The notes: a model not told the origin generated them from the letters alone. Shown: positions 7,660-16,510, counted from the first letter of the stretch. The stretch is DNA of 64,000 nucleotides from Myroides marinus (GCF_900109075.1 NZ_FNYS01000007.1:107631-171630); one strand, 5' to 3'. A program made the numbers and translations.

Positions 7660-8968
7660 TTACATTTTACTTGCTTCATTATTTATTTGTCAAGCATTCG
7701 CTCAGACACCTTCTTCAAAAGCACTAACTTTGGACCAGGCCATAGAGTTAAGTTTAAAAAATGGCAAAGAAATAAAAAAAGTAAAAGCTAGTACAGAAGC
7801 CTCAAGACTTCAAATCAGTAGCGCTAAAAATATGCGTTACCCCGAACTCGAAGTTTCTGCAACTTACAATCGCCTTTTTAATGGTACTGATGTCAACCTT
7901 AAAGTACCCTTACCTCCAGCTAAAGGAGAGAACCAAATGCCTCAAATCACTCCTGAGCATTTGATTATAGCACAAGCCAAAGCGAATATTCCTCTATTCA
8001 GTGGCTTTAAAATCACAAACGCTGTTAACCAAAGCAAACAATACTACTCACTTGCTCAGTTAACAGAAGAATCAACTACAGAAGATGTAGTTTACCAAAC
8101 GATCAACTTATACTTTGCACTGTACAAAACTCAACAGTCCATCGAATTATTAAACGAGAACTTAAAAAGAGCACATCAACGCACTGTTGACTTCAAACAG
8201 TTCTTGGACAATGGGTTAATAGCTCGTAACGACTATCTAAGAACTCAACTACAGGAAGCTAACGTAGAGTTATCTCTAGAGGAAATCAAAAACACATTAA
8301 AAAACATCAATACACGTCTTAGCACTTTGATTGACTTGCCAGAAGGAGAGTTTATCACTGCTGAGAAAGTTAGTTCTATAGATGTGTTGCCAACTAAGTC
8401 TGGTGATATCTCATCGCGCAAAGATCTACAGAGTGTTCAAACAATGGATGAGATTGCTCAAACTGCAGTAAAAATCGCACAAGGTAATTACTTCCCTTCT
8501 ATTGGTATTACAGGTGGATATGCTGCTTTTCAACTAGATAAAGTAGTAGATATTACTAATGCTACTATGGTAGGTGTTGGGTTAAAATACGATTTGACTC
8601 AAATATTCAAAAACAGAGCTGAAGTACACAAAGCAAAAGCTAAAAAAGAAGAAATGGACTATCAAGTACAATTGGTAGAAGATCTAGCTAAAGTAGAAAT
8701 AGAAGAAGCTTATAATGCTTATGAACTATCTCTAAAAAAGAATGCTGTATTGGCTAAAGCTCTTGTTCAAGCTAATGAGAACTACCGCATCGTAAAAGAT
8801 AAGTACGACAATGGATTAACAGACACAGACCATCTATTAGAGGCTGATGTACAGCAATTACAGGCTCAGATAGACAATATGTTAGGTCAGTCAGATGAGA
8901 CTTTGACACTGTATCAATATGCGTACAAAACAGGTAAATTATTAGACAACTTACAATCAAAAAACTAA
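7646..8968 (+). CDS. TolC-family outer-membrane factor of an EmrAB-type pump
   Basis: This 440-residue protein has a signal peptide (MNRSNYILLASLFICQAFAQ) and two outer-membrane-factor repeats of coiled-coil helices. They include ITPEHLIIAQAKANIPLFSG and a second-half DKYDNGLTDTDHLLEADVQQ, the conserved region near the end of TolC-like proteins. It supplies the outer-membrane duct for the HlyD/EmrA adaptor and DHA2 transporter encoded next. It overlaps the TetR gene and ends 1 nt before the next start, indicating tight co-translation. Confidence 0.92.
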   Translation: MNRSNYILLASLFICQAFAQTPSSKALTLDQAIELSLKNGKEIKKVKASTEASRLQISSAKNMRYPELEVSATYNRLFNGTDVNLKVPLPPAKGENQMPQITPEHLIIAQAKANIPLFSGFKITNAVNQSKQYYSLAQLTEESTTEDVVYQTINLYFALYKTQQSIELLNENLKRAHQRTVDFKQFLDNGLIARNDYLRTQLQEANVELSLEEIKNTLKNINTRLSTLIDLPEGEFITAEKVSSIDVLPTKSGDISSRKDLQSVQTMDEIAQTAVKIAQGNYFPSIGITGGYAAFQLDKVVDITNATMVGVGLKYDLTQIFKNRAEVHKAKAKKEEMDYQVQLVEDLAKVEIEEAYNAYELSLKKNAVLAKALVQANENYRIVKDKYDNGLTDTDHLLEADVQQLQAQIDNMLGQSDETLTLYQYAYKTGKLLDNLQSKN

Positions 8969-8969
8969 A

Positions 8970-10115
8970 ATGGAAGCAAATAATAACGACTATAAAAAAC
9001 CGCTAAACAAAAAATTTATCATTGCTTTAGGGGCTATCATACTATTCGGAGGTGGATATGGTGTGTATAAATATATCCACTCTATGTCTCATGAGACAAC
9101 TGATGATGCACAAGTAGAAACTAAAATCACTCCTATCGTATCTAAAATACCTGGATATATCAAGAATATCTATGTACAAGATAACCAAACAGTAAAAAAA
9201 GGAGATACTCTAATCTCTTTAGACAACACTGAATATGTGATCAAAGTAGAACAGGCTAAAGCTAATTACCAAGCTGCAATAAGTCAATTAAGAGTAGCCG
9301 AAGCTGGTCAGAACACTAGTGAATCTACTGTGGTATCTTCTCAAGCTGGAGCTTCTACAGCAATCGCTAATGTAGCTACAGCTAAGGCTAATATAGACGC
9401 TGCTAAAACCCAAGTGTGGAGAGCTAAAAATGACTACGAAAGATACAATCGCCTTTACGAGAGTCAATCTATCACTAAACAGCAATATGAGCAAGCTCTA
9501 GCTGCTAAAGAAACTGCTGAAAAGCAATTAGTGGTCTTACAAGAACAACTGAAAGCTTCAGAAAAACAAGCTAATGCAGTAGCTCAACAAGTAAATATCA
9601 GCAGATCTCAGGCCGTGGCTTCTACTTCTCAGATAGATGCTGCTAAGGCAATGGTAGATCAGGCTAAGGCTAATCTTGACAATGCAGAATTATACTTGTC
9701 ATACACTGTAATTACAGCTAAAGAAGACGGTCAGATTTCTAAAATCAACCTTCAGATAGGACAATTAATCCAACCTGGACAAGGATTATTCAACACAGTA
9801 CAAAAAGGGAATATCTGGGTAGTGGCTAACTTTAAAGAGACACAAATGCAGTATATGCGCGAGGGACAATCTGTAAAAATCAAGGTTGATGCATTTCCTA
9901 AACACGAGTTTGAGGGAATAATAAACTCTATGTCTCCTGCTACTGGTGCTAAATTTGCTTTACTTCCTCCCGATAATGCTTCTGGTAACTTCGTTAAGAC
10001 TGTACAACGTATCCCTGTAAAAATTACATTCACTAATCCTAAAGATGAGATGTTAGTACACGTTAAAGCTGGTATGAATGTGGATATCGATGTGAATATT
10101 AAAAGCGGACGATAA
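8970..10115 (+). CDS. EmrA/HlyD-family periplasmic adaptor
   Basis: This 381-residue protein has one N-terminal membrane anchor (about residues 15-35). A barrel-sandwich half-motif follows (YVQDNQTVKKGDTLISLDNT), then a long Ala/Gln-rich coiled-coil hairpin (about 85-235), the second lipoyl half (ITAKEDGQISKINLQIGQLI) and a beta-barrel domain. This is the normal order and length for EmrA. It connects the DHA2 transporter to the outer-membrane factor. Confidence 0.94.
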   Translation: MEANNNDYKKPLNKKFIIALGAIILFGGGYGVYKYIHSMSHETTDDAQVETKITPIVSKIPGYIKNIYVQDNQTVKKGDTLISLDNTEYVIKVEQAKANYQAAISQLRVAEAGQNTSESTVVSSQAGASTAIANVATAKANIDAAKTQVWRAKNDYERYNRLYESQSITKQQYEQALAAKETAEKQLVVLQEQLKASEKQANAVAQQVNISRSQAVASTSQIDAAKAMVDQAKANLDNAELYLSYTVITAKEDGQISKINLQIGQLIQPGQGLFNTVQKGNIWVVANFKETQMQYMREGQSVKIKVDAFPKHEFEGIINSMSPATGAKFALLPPDNASGNFVKTVQRIPVKITFTNPKDEMLVHVKAGMNVDIDVNIKSGR

Positions 10116-10126
10116 ACGATATAACT

Positions 10127-11701
10127 ATGAGTGAAGAAAGCTTAGTAGAACATGGTTATCGTCGAGTAATCATTACCATTACAGCTATTCTGTGTGCGTT
10201 ACTAGAGATTGTCGATACGACTATCGTTAACGTAGCTATGAATGACATGAAAGGGAGTATCGGAGTATCACTTACCGATATCGCTTGGGTAGTGACTGCT
10301 TATGCTATTGCCAATGTAATAGTAGTGCCGATGACTAGCTGGCTCTCACAACAATTCGGAAGACGTAATTACTTTGCGGCTTCTATTATCATCTTTACTG
10401 TTGCTTCTTTTTTATGTGGATATTCCACTACCCTATGGGAGATTATACTTTTCCGTTTTATACAAGGTTTAGGAGGAGGAGCATTACTTGTTACTTCTCA
10501 AACAATTATAACAGAGAGTTACCCTGTAGAAAAAAGAGGTGTGGCACAGGCCATTTATGGTATGGGTGTTATTGTGGGACCTACACTTGGACCTCCTTTA
10601 GGAGGTTATATAATAGACAATTACTCTTGGCCTTTTATCTTCTATATCAATGTACCTATCGGTATACTTGCTACAGTATTAACAATACTGTATGTAAAAA
10701 GTCCGAAGTACGCAGAGAAGAGCAAGCTAAATGAGGTGGATTTCTTGGGAATTATACTACTAGCTATAGCAGTAGGATCACTTCAATATGTATTAGAACA
10801 CGGTCAACAGGACGATTGGTTTGAGAACAGTACTATTCTGACCTTATCCATTTCGTCTGTATTAGGATTTTTCTTCTTTATCTGGAGAGAATTGACTTGT
10901 ACTAAACCTATTGTAAACTTACGAGTACTAAAAGACTCTAATCTAGCTATAGGTACGGTATTATCCTTTATACTTGGTTTTGGGTTATACGGTTCTACCT
11001 TTATCATTCCTATCTATACACAGTCTATCTTAGGATGGACAGCTACAGATGCTGGGATGTTATTAGTGCCAAGTTCATTAATGACAGCGTTAATGATGCC
11101 ATTAATCGCTAGAATGTTACAGAGAGGAATTCCTCCGAAGTACTTAGTAGCTACAGGATTCTTAGTATTCTTTATATACAGCTTCTGGGCGCGCAACATA
11201 CTTACACCAGATACAGGTAGTGAACACTTCTTCTGGCCATTAGTAGTACGTGGAGTTGGTTTAGGACTATTATTTGTACCTATTACTACATTATCTCTGT
11301 CTAATCTACGCAATAGAGAAATTGGTGAAGGAGCTGCATTTACAGGTATGATGCGTCAGTTAGGAGGGTCATTTGGTATTGCCTTAATTACGACGTTTAT
11401 CTCTAGATGGACAGTAAACCACAGATTAGGTTTAGTGAGTCACTTAGATACTGCATCATTAGAAGTACAAAACCGAGTAGCTACATTACAACAGAGTTTT
11501 ATGGCTAAAGGATTTACTACTGATGAGGCATTGCAGAAGGCTTATACCCTACTTGATTTAGGTGTTACCAAACAAGCTACTGTATTAACCTATATGGATG
11601 TGTTTATGTTCTTAGGAGTTTTATTCCTTATCTGTATTCCATTTATCCTGATCCTTATCAAAAAAGGTGCAGGTAAAATTATAGCAGGTGCAGGACATTA
11701 A
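10127..11701 (+). CDS. EmrB-type DHA2 (14-helix) MFS drug transporter
   Basis: The 524-residue product has about 14 membrane helices. Family motifs include the early LLEIVDTTIVNVAMNDM (motif D1-like), RFIQGLGGGALLVTSQTII, the antiporter motif region GVIVGPTLGPPLGGYI (motif C) and LGRRNYF-like motif A (QQFGRRNYFAAS). This is a proton-driven drug or fatty-acid exporter of the EmrB class, completing the tripartite pump with the two preceding genes. It ends the operon at a very strong terminator. Confidence 0.95.
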   Translation: MSEESLVEHGYRRVIITITAILCALLEIVDTTIVNVAMNDMKGSIGVSLTDIAWVVTAYAIANVIVVPMTSWLSQQFGRRNYFAASIIIFTVASFLCGYSTTLWEIILFRFIQGLGGGALLVTSQTIITESYPVEKRGVAQAIYGMGVIVGPTLGPPLGGYIIDNYSWPFIFYINVPIGILATVLTILYVKSPKYAEKSKLNEVDFLGIILLAIAVGSLQYVLEHGQQDDWFENSTILTLSISSVLGFFFFIWRELTCTKPIVNLRVLKDSNLAIGTVLSFILGFGLYGSTFIIPIYTQSILGWTATDAGMLLVPSSLMTALMMPLIARMLQRGIPPKYLVATGFLVFFIYSFWARNILTPDTGSEHFFWPLVVRGVGLGLLFVPITTLSLSNLRNREIGEGAAFTGMMRQLGGSFGIALITTFISRWTVNHRLGLVSHLDTASLEVQNRVATLQQSFMAKGFTTDEALQKAYTLLDLGVTKQATVLTYMDVFMFLGVLFLICIPFILILIKKGAGKIIAGAGH

Positions 11702-11708
11702 TATATTA

Positions 11709-11746
11709 TAAAAGAATAGAGACCCTTTGTGGTCTCTATTCTTTTA
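11709..11746 (+). terminator. rho-independent terminator of the emr-type operon
   Basis: A 16-bp perfect stem (11709-11724 with 11731-11746), loop CTTTGT, then TTTT. The 26-nt core is identical to the terminator at 12187-12220. Confidence 0.9.
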
Positions 11747-11759
11747 TTTTAATTAGATA

Positions 11760-12099
11760 CTCAACCTTATAATGAATACAACAAATTAATCTTTCGAAGC
11801 ATTTTGTTAATGAACTATTCAACCGAAATAACCTTGCGAAGCGACATAACGGCATCAGCTAGTTAACGAGCGTCAAATACTTGAAGATTTTTGAAAACTA
11901 GCCAGTGTTTGACCAGGGCCGAGTGTATAAAAATATCCTGTGGATATTTTTAACGAAGGAGCTAGAAGGGGTAATGGCATTTGGCTAGTTTAAAAATTGA
12001 AAGTCTATTTGACCGCTAACTAGGTTACAGCCTTGACTTTTTTTGTTACTTTCCCACATACTCTGCTCGCGCAGACTTTATCAAGGCAAAAAAGTAAAA
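11760..12099 (-). repeat. composite intergenic repeat, copy 2 (with hairpin insert)
   Basis: Read on the reverse strand this matches 4976-5170. Module A lies at about 12020-12099 and the 42-bp tandem units lie at 11760-11842 (GCTTCG starts at 11842 and 11800, 42 bp apart). It is inverted relative to copy 1 and separated from it by about 6.6 kb that holds the Ada-like gene and the efflux operon. It carries an extra CTAG-bounded segment absent from copy 1. Confidence 0.8.
11859..12023. mobile_element. MITE-like hairpin insert bounded by CTAG
   Basis: CTAG at 11859-11862 and at 12020-12023 bracket a 157-bp insert with long imperfect terminal inverted repeats (about 41 bp; 11863-11903 and 11983-12019). 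Both arms contain GTCAAATA and end at ACTAGCC. A perfect 10-bp apical hairpin (AAAAATATCC 11929-11938, GGATATTTTT 11942-11951) lies in the centre. Copy 1 of the host repeat has a single CTAG at the same place (5051-5054), an apparent empty site. The insert has no coding capacity, so a non-autonomous element is the simplest reading. Deletion between CTAG repeats in copy 1 is the alternative. Confidence 0.55.
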
Positions 12100-12186
12100 G
12101 AATTGAAGAATTAAAAAATTTGCTTTATAGCATTAATATGTTCTTATTCCAAAAGTATAAATGTAAAAGCTGAGCTACTATATAAC

Positions 12187-12220
12187 AAAAAATAGAGACC
12201 CTTTGTGGTCTCTATTTTTG
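12187..12220 (-). terminator. rho-independent terminator after the AraC gene
   Basis: Stem arms 12187-12200 and 12207-12220 with loop CTTTGT. The T tract on the reverse strand follows the AraC-regulator stop. Confidence 0.85.
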
Positions 12221-12227
12221 TTTCACA

Positions 12228-13184
12228 CTAATGCTGTTTATGTTGTTTTCTATATTGCAAAGGAGTTACTCCTGTTTTCTTTTTAAAGAAACGACCAAAG
12301 TAAGACTCTTCTGTAAAGTTCAGGTCTATTGCTATCTGAGATACAGTTGCGTTAGTCTGTATTAATCTTGACTTAGATTCTTCTATCAAATGTTTATGAA
12401 TAAAGTAACTCGCTGGTTGATTAGAAACTTCTTTCACTACGTCATTTAGATAATGTGGATGTACATTTAGAAGGTCTGCATATTGACTAACTTGCTTGAG
12501 TTCTATTGCTTTTTGAGTTACGAGAAGCTGATATTTAGCAACTAATTGTTCCTTTCTAGTTAAGACAAAAGGTGTACTACTAGACTGCTTATTATAGATG
12601 CGTTCTGCTTCAATAAGAATGATATTTAAGAACATTCTTACCAATAAGTCATCGTTAAATGTTTCTTTTTGACATTGTTCTTGGTTTAACTTCCAAAACA
12701 AATGTCTCATCATCTCTACTTCTCTCTCGTTTAACTTGACAAAAGGAGGCTGATCCATCTGAAAGAAAGGAAAGCTATTTAACTTTATCTGGTGCTTAAG
12801 ACATAATAGAAAGTAATCTGAATCAAATAGACACATAATTCCCTCTAGGTCTTCTGTCCATTCTTTTATCTGATGTAATTGGTTGTCAGAAATAAAGTAC
12901 ATCGTTTGCTCTTTAAACTGATACTCTCTAGGTCCTATCATTTCGGTTACTTCTCCTTTAGTGATTAAGACCATGCTGTAAAAGCGCTTGCGGGTACGAC
13001 TTCCTAAAAACAAATCATCTCTCTGTCTCAGATCTGCTAAAGACAGCACTTCCATATAGCCTGCACCTTCTTTATATCGAAGGGTACTACACTCCTCACA
13101 ACTACTGTCTTCTGGTACTAAAAAGTGTTCTTTAAACTCCTTAATAGTTACTATCTCTCTTATTTCTTTCTCTTTGTCAATCAT
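12228..13184 (-). CDS. AraC-family transcriptional regulator
   Basis: This 318-residue protein has an N-terminal cupin-like sensor (residues about 60-190, FYSMVLITKGEVTEMIGPREY) and a C-terminal AraC double HTH (about 215-315). The HTH includes VSQYADLLNVHPHYLNDVVK and VSQIAIDLNFTEESYFGRFF followed by KKKTGVTPLQYR. It is the last gene of a thioredoxin-DUF2938-AraC operon, with 12 nt between it and the DUF2938 gene. The effector is unknown. Confidence 0.9.
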   Translation of the reverse strand: MIDKEKEIREIVTIKEFKEHFLVPEDSSCEECSTLRYKEGAGYMEVLSLADLRQRDDLFLGSRTRKRFYSMVLITKGEVTEMIGPREYQFKEQTMYFISDNQLHQIKEWTEDLEGIMCLFDSDYFLLCLKHQIKLNSFPFFQMDQPPFVKLNEREVEMMRHLFWKLNQEQCQKETFNDDLLVRMFLNIILIEAERIYNKQSSSTPFVLTRKEQLVAKYQLLVTQKAIELKQVSQYADLLNVHPHYLNDVVKEVSNQPASYFIHKHLIEESKSRLIQTNATVSQIAIDLNFTEESYFGRFFKKKTGVTPLQYRKQHKQH

Positions 13185-13196
13185 CCTTTTGTTCTT

Positions 13197-13697
13197 CTAT
13201 CTTATTATCATTGATAAGATTAATCCTGCCACATAAAGTCCTATACCGAAAATAGTATGTGTCAATAAACTTCTAATTCTCACTGTCATCGGCTTAGGTG
13301 TCTTAGCTCCTGCAATACCAAATCCGAAAGCTGGCTGCATCATAAAGAATGGAAATACTGTAGTGGCAATTCCGATAATTAATACTGGCCAAAGCGTAGG
13401 TACACTTGCCCACTCTAAACCATAAAGTATCAATAATACAAAGGCGAAAGTAATACCAATACTGTAATGTGCGATCCATCCTATCGCTCTCTCATACTTA
13501 ACAGGAGTAGCCTGCATAATATTAGGATGGCTAAATACTCCTTTTGGAAAAGAACCTATCCATCTACCTACTAATGCGTAATCTAAAGAAGGGATATTAA
13601 ACAACTTCTTATTTAATACTGCATATATATCCATAAATATAGTCGCTCCAATACCTAGTATTAAAGCATAAACTAGTAACAATACAACGTTATCCAT
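13197..13697 (-). CDS. DUF2938-family membrane protein
   Basis: This 166-residue protein has four membrane helices. It matches the DUF2938 pattern: an N-terminal helix GATIFMDIYAVLNKKLFNIP, then VGRWIGSFPKGVFSHPNI, then YSIGITFAFVLLIL, then FPFFMMQPAFGFGIAGAKTP. The function is unknown. The family is often linked to AraC or redox genes, as here (thioredoxin upstream, AraC regulator downstream). Confidence 0.85.
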   Translation of the reverse strand: MDNVVLLLVYALILGIGATIFMDIYAVLNKKLFNIPSLDYALVGRWIGSFPKGVFSHPNIMQATPVKYERAIGWIAHYSIGITFAFVLLILYGLEWASVPTLWPVLIIGIATTVFPFFMMQPAFGFGIAGAKTPKPMTVRIRSLLTHTIFGIGLYVAGLILSMIIR

Positions 13698-13720
13698 TAT
13701 TAATTCTACTTATTATTATT

Positions 13721-14020
13721 CTATTCTACTTGATGTACGTGTTTCATAATCTCTTGAGGCGGAACAACTCCTGTCTGACGCCAATAGATATCTCCCCTCT
13801 TATTTAATAAAATCATCGTGGGAACTGAACGAACAAAGAACTCATCTTTTAACTCTCTATCGTGATCAATATTAACTCTCACAAAGTCGACATTCTCTCT
13901 TATATCACCTTCTATATGATCTAATACTCCTGATAGCATCTTACACGGTGCACACCAATCAGCATAAAACTGTAATAGTATAGGTCTCTCTAAATTGTCG
14001 AAGTCTATTGTACTTTCCAT
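13721..14020 (-). CDS. thioredoxin
   Basis: This 99-residue cytosolic protein has a single thioredoxin fold with the active site WCAPCK (residues 22-27) and the conserved cis-Pro region SVPTMILL. It has no signal peptide, and the length matches a classical thioredoxin. The active-site dipeptide is AP rather than GP, which is common in thioredoxin-like paralogs. It is the first gene of the operon with DUF2938 and AraC, so it probably has a specialised redox role beside the housekeeping copy. Confidence 0.9.
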   Translation of the reverse strand: MESTIDFDNLERPILLQFYADWCAPCKMLSGVLDHIEGDIRENVDFVRVNIDHDRELKDEFFVRSVPTMILLNKRGDIYWRQTGVVPPQEIMKHVHQVE

Positions 14021-14061
14021 ATTCTAATTACTTGTTTAAATTAATAATAACGTTGTATAAC

Positions 14062-14105
14062 ATAAAAAAACGCTATTATTTTGACATTACAAAACTAATA
14101 GCGTT
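14062..14105 (-). terminator. terminator between the two redox operons
   Basis: Arms AACGCTATTA (14069-14078) and TAATAGCGTT (14096-14105). On the reverse strand the stem is followed by a run of T, so it ends the Crp-dehydrogenase-quinone reductase operon. Confidence 0.75.
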
Positions 14106-14166
14106 CTCATTTAATATTCTTATTCTAATAGGAGATAAAATAGGACAAAATACAGATAATTATTTT

Positions 14167-14745
14167 TTACTTCAGTGCTACTCCTAAACGATGTACTTTA
14201 GTCAACCACTTCGCTCTCTGACTTTCTTTAGAGTTTCTGACAATACCTATATATGTTACCTTTACAGGAGATACTCCGCAAAACTGTAAAGTAGACTTCT
14301 TTAACTGATTTACACTAGGACGGCCATACATCATACGATAGTACCATCCTGGTTGATCTAAAGTAGTGATAATATGTGCTGTTTTTCCTTTCAGCAATTT
14401 GTCCCATAACATACTGTTCTCTCTATAGCGATACATGATCCCTGGTAGGAATACTCTATCGATAAATCCTTTAAGCAAAGCTGGTGCTCCGCCCCACCAT
14501 ACTGGGTGAACCCATACTAAATGGTCTGCCCATTTAATATCATCAATGGCTCTTAGCAAGTCTGGTTCTAAGTTCATTCGCTTCTGATAGCCATACTTCA
14601 GATTAGCGTCAAACTCCATTTCTGCTAATGTGATATGTCTTATTTCTGCTCCACTAAAAATAGCTCCTTTCACATAAGCTTCTACTACTCCAAAGTTAAA
14701 AGCTTCCTTATTGGGATGTCCGTTGATTATTGTTATTTTCTTCAT
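14167..14745 (-). CDS. NAD(P)H-dependent quinone oxidoreductase (flavodoxin-2 fold)
   Basis: This 192-residue protein has the NQO/MdaB/KefF flavodoxin-like fold. The N-terminal flavin-phosphate loop reads INGHPNKEAFNFGVVEAYVK, and the family signature HPVWWGGAPALLKGFIDRVF lies near residues 80-100. A two-electron quinone reductase role, protecting against quinone or electrophile stress, is the best guess. It overlaps the upstream dehydrogenase gene by 1 nt (14745), so the two are translationally coupled. Confidence 0.88.
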   Translation of the reverse strand: MKKITIINGHPNKEAFNFGVVEAYVKGAIFSGAEIRHITLAEMEFDANLKYGYQKRMNLEPDLLRAIDDIKWADHLVWVHPVWWGGAPALLKGFIDRVFLPGIMYRYRENSMLWDKLLKGKTAHIITTLDQPGWYYRMMYGRPSVNQLKKSTLQFCGVSPVKVTYIGIVRNSKESQRAKWLTKVHRLGVALK

Positions 14746-15791
14746 TAGATTTCTTTTATTGTTATAGATGGATAGCCCTGTAGTCCCTTCAATAGCTCTT
14801 GTGATTGGTATAACTCATGTGCAAAATACTTACCTGTAGCAATACTCTTATTCATTAAAGCTTCTGTGTGTAATACAGCGGATAGAGCAGTTAATTCAGC
14901 TTGGCCTTTATCACTCTTAACCAACACTCTCTTAGCTCCGCTAGTGGCTTTAATAATCACTTCAAATACAGAAACATCTCCATCTCCACTACCTCCAAAT
15001 ACTTTGCGTCTAGTCTTTAATGACATACGTTTAAAGATGCCATACTGTTGCATCCAACCCAATATCTTAGTTACTATTTTTGAATTATAAGTCATCTTGA
15101 CACTAACCGTAGGTATCTTTTCTATTTGATTTAGGATATATAAATCTGGTGTATCAAAGTTATACATCTGACGATTGCGCAAACCAAATGAAAAACAATA
15201 GTTCTCACTGTCTAGAAAGTGTTTAATCTCTACTGTTTGGTTATTTTCATATCTCACAAAAGGAGTGGCTACGTGCTCTGCCATAAAGTGGGCTGAACTC
15301 TCGCCTGCTTTGTCTTTTATAGAATAATATACCATTAACTTCACACTGTCAATAGTATCTTTAGATGATACGCTAGACTTAACTAAGCCTGGTACAATAC
15401 CACCCATCCAACCTGAACCAAATACAATACGGCTATTAAAGGCTGTATAGCTCGTTACTACTTGTAATGCTCTGTTTAATGCAGGCGTAGGTTTGGTAAT
15501 ATCTAAATAATCTATACCATGTTCAATGGCAAAGCGCAATACGTTGTCATCTGTATCATTAACTGATAAGATAATTAAACTGATATGATGAGATAAGACT
15601 ACCTCTAATGAACTAGGGGTATTTACATCTATTTTGATTTCGCTTTTTAAGTCTTTAGGTGAGCGCGTTCCTACTAATACATTGTAGTTAGGATTTCTAT
15701 CTTTTAGGATGCGGTGTATAGTACTCCCTACTAATCCTTTGCCTCCGATAATTAAGATGTTGTTCTGCATAGTTGATTTATTTGCAGACAA
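14745..15791 (-). CDS. saccharopine dehydrogenase-like NAD(P)-binding oxidoreductase
   Basis: The product is 348 residues from 15791, or 341 from an internal ATG at 15770 that leads directly into the Rossmann motif. NILIIGGKGLVGSTIHRIL carries GxGxxG-like GGKGLVG, and a C-terminal domain typical of saccharopine-dehydrogenase-like proteins follows (FGSGWMGGIVPGLVKSSV). No membrane segment is seen. The substrate is unknown. It is the middle gene of a three-gene unit with a Crp/Fnr regulator upstream and a quinone reductase downstream. Confidence 0.8.
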   Translation of the reverse strand: MSANKSTMQNNILIIGGKGLVGSTIHRILKDRNPNYNVLVGTRSPKDLKSEIKIDVNTPSSLEVVLSHHISLIILSVNDTDDNVLRFAIEHGIDYLDITKPTPALNRALQVVTSYTAFNSRIVFGSGWMGGIVPGLVKSSVSSKDTIDSVKLMVYYSIKDKAGESSAHFMAEHVATPFVRYENNQTVEIKHFLDSENYCFSFGLRNRQMYNFDTPDLYILNQIEKIPTVSVKMTYNSKIVTKILGWMQQYGIFKRMSLKTRRKVFGGSGDGDVSVFEVIIKATSGAKRVLVKSDKGQAELTALSAVLHTEALMNKSIATGKYFAHELYQSQELLKGLQGYPSITIKEI

Positions 15792-15830
15792 AACTAATCT
15801 AGAGGGTATCCTTAAATACTGGACAAATGT

Positions 15831-16409
15831 CTAAAAAGTAATTTCTTTTCTGATGCGGCTTAGATGCCTCTGTGTAATTCCTAAATAAGAAGCTAAATAT
15901 TGTAAAGGTAGATATTGAATGTAGTTAGGATGATTGACAATAAGATTGTTATAGCGCTGCTGTGCAGTCAAGCGTTGAAACTGTATAACGCGTTGCTCTA
16001 ACTCGAGATACTGTTGCTCTGCTATCATCTTTAAAAAGGTGTTCCACTGTGGTAGTTTTTTGGCTAGTGTATCTAAATCTTTCTTCTGTATGGTCCAGAT
16101 TACTGTATTCATAATCGCCTGAATACTTTCTATGCTCTTACCTCCTGTAATAAATGCTGAATAAGCTCCTATCAAATCGTCAGGAAAGCGGAAACAATAT
16201 GTCAATTCACTCCCTTCTTCACTGGTGTAAAATGATCTGAACACTCCTGACTCAATAAAAGCTATTTCTTCACAAGCTTCTCCTTCTCTAACTAAGAAAC
16301 TATTCTTAGTTAAAACGCGTTTAGCAAATAAAGAGCCTATTGAAGTAATCTCCTCTTCTGTAAATAAATCGAAACGTTTAAAAAATGTATTCAGCATACC
16401 TTCTACCAT
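15831..16409 (-). CDS. Crp/Fnr-family transcriptional regulator
   Basis: The 192-residue protein has an N-terminal cyclic-nucleotide-binding-like beta-roll (residues about 20-120, including LVREGEACEEIAFIESGVFR) and a short C-terminal HTH ending LQYLASYLGITQRHLSRIRK. No Fnr-type Cys cluster is visible. Such short Crp-like regulators are abundant in Flavobacteriia, often beside the oxidoreductase genes they control. It leads the operon at 14167-16409 with a 39-nt gap to the next gene. Confidence 0.88.
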   Translation of the reverse strand: MVEGMLNTFFKRFDLFTEEEITSIGSLFAKRVLTKNSFLVREGEACEEIAFIESGVFRSFYTSEEGSELTYCFRFPDDLIGAYSAFITGGKSIESIQAIMNTVIWTIQKKDLDTLAKKLPQWNTFLKMIAEQQYLELEQRVIQFQRLTAQQRYNNLIVNHPNYIQYLPLQYLASYLGITQRHLSRIRKEITF

Positions 16410-16510
16410 ATTTATGGTAAATGTAAACCTATATGAGTAATATCTTATTATTTTTTACTACATTTCGCCATATTTCGACTACAAAACAACATTATTGAAA
16501 TTTGAAACTT

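Noticed and set aside
9752..11313. Reverse-strand ORFs of 67-99 codons within the emrA/emrB-like genes, and the 106-codon forward ORF at 10414
   Set aside because: These are frame shadows of strongly conserved transporter genes; the translations show no family pattern.
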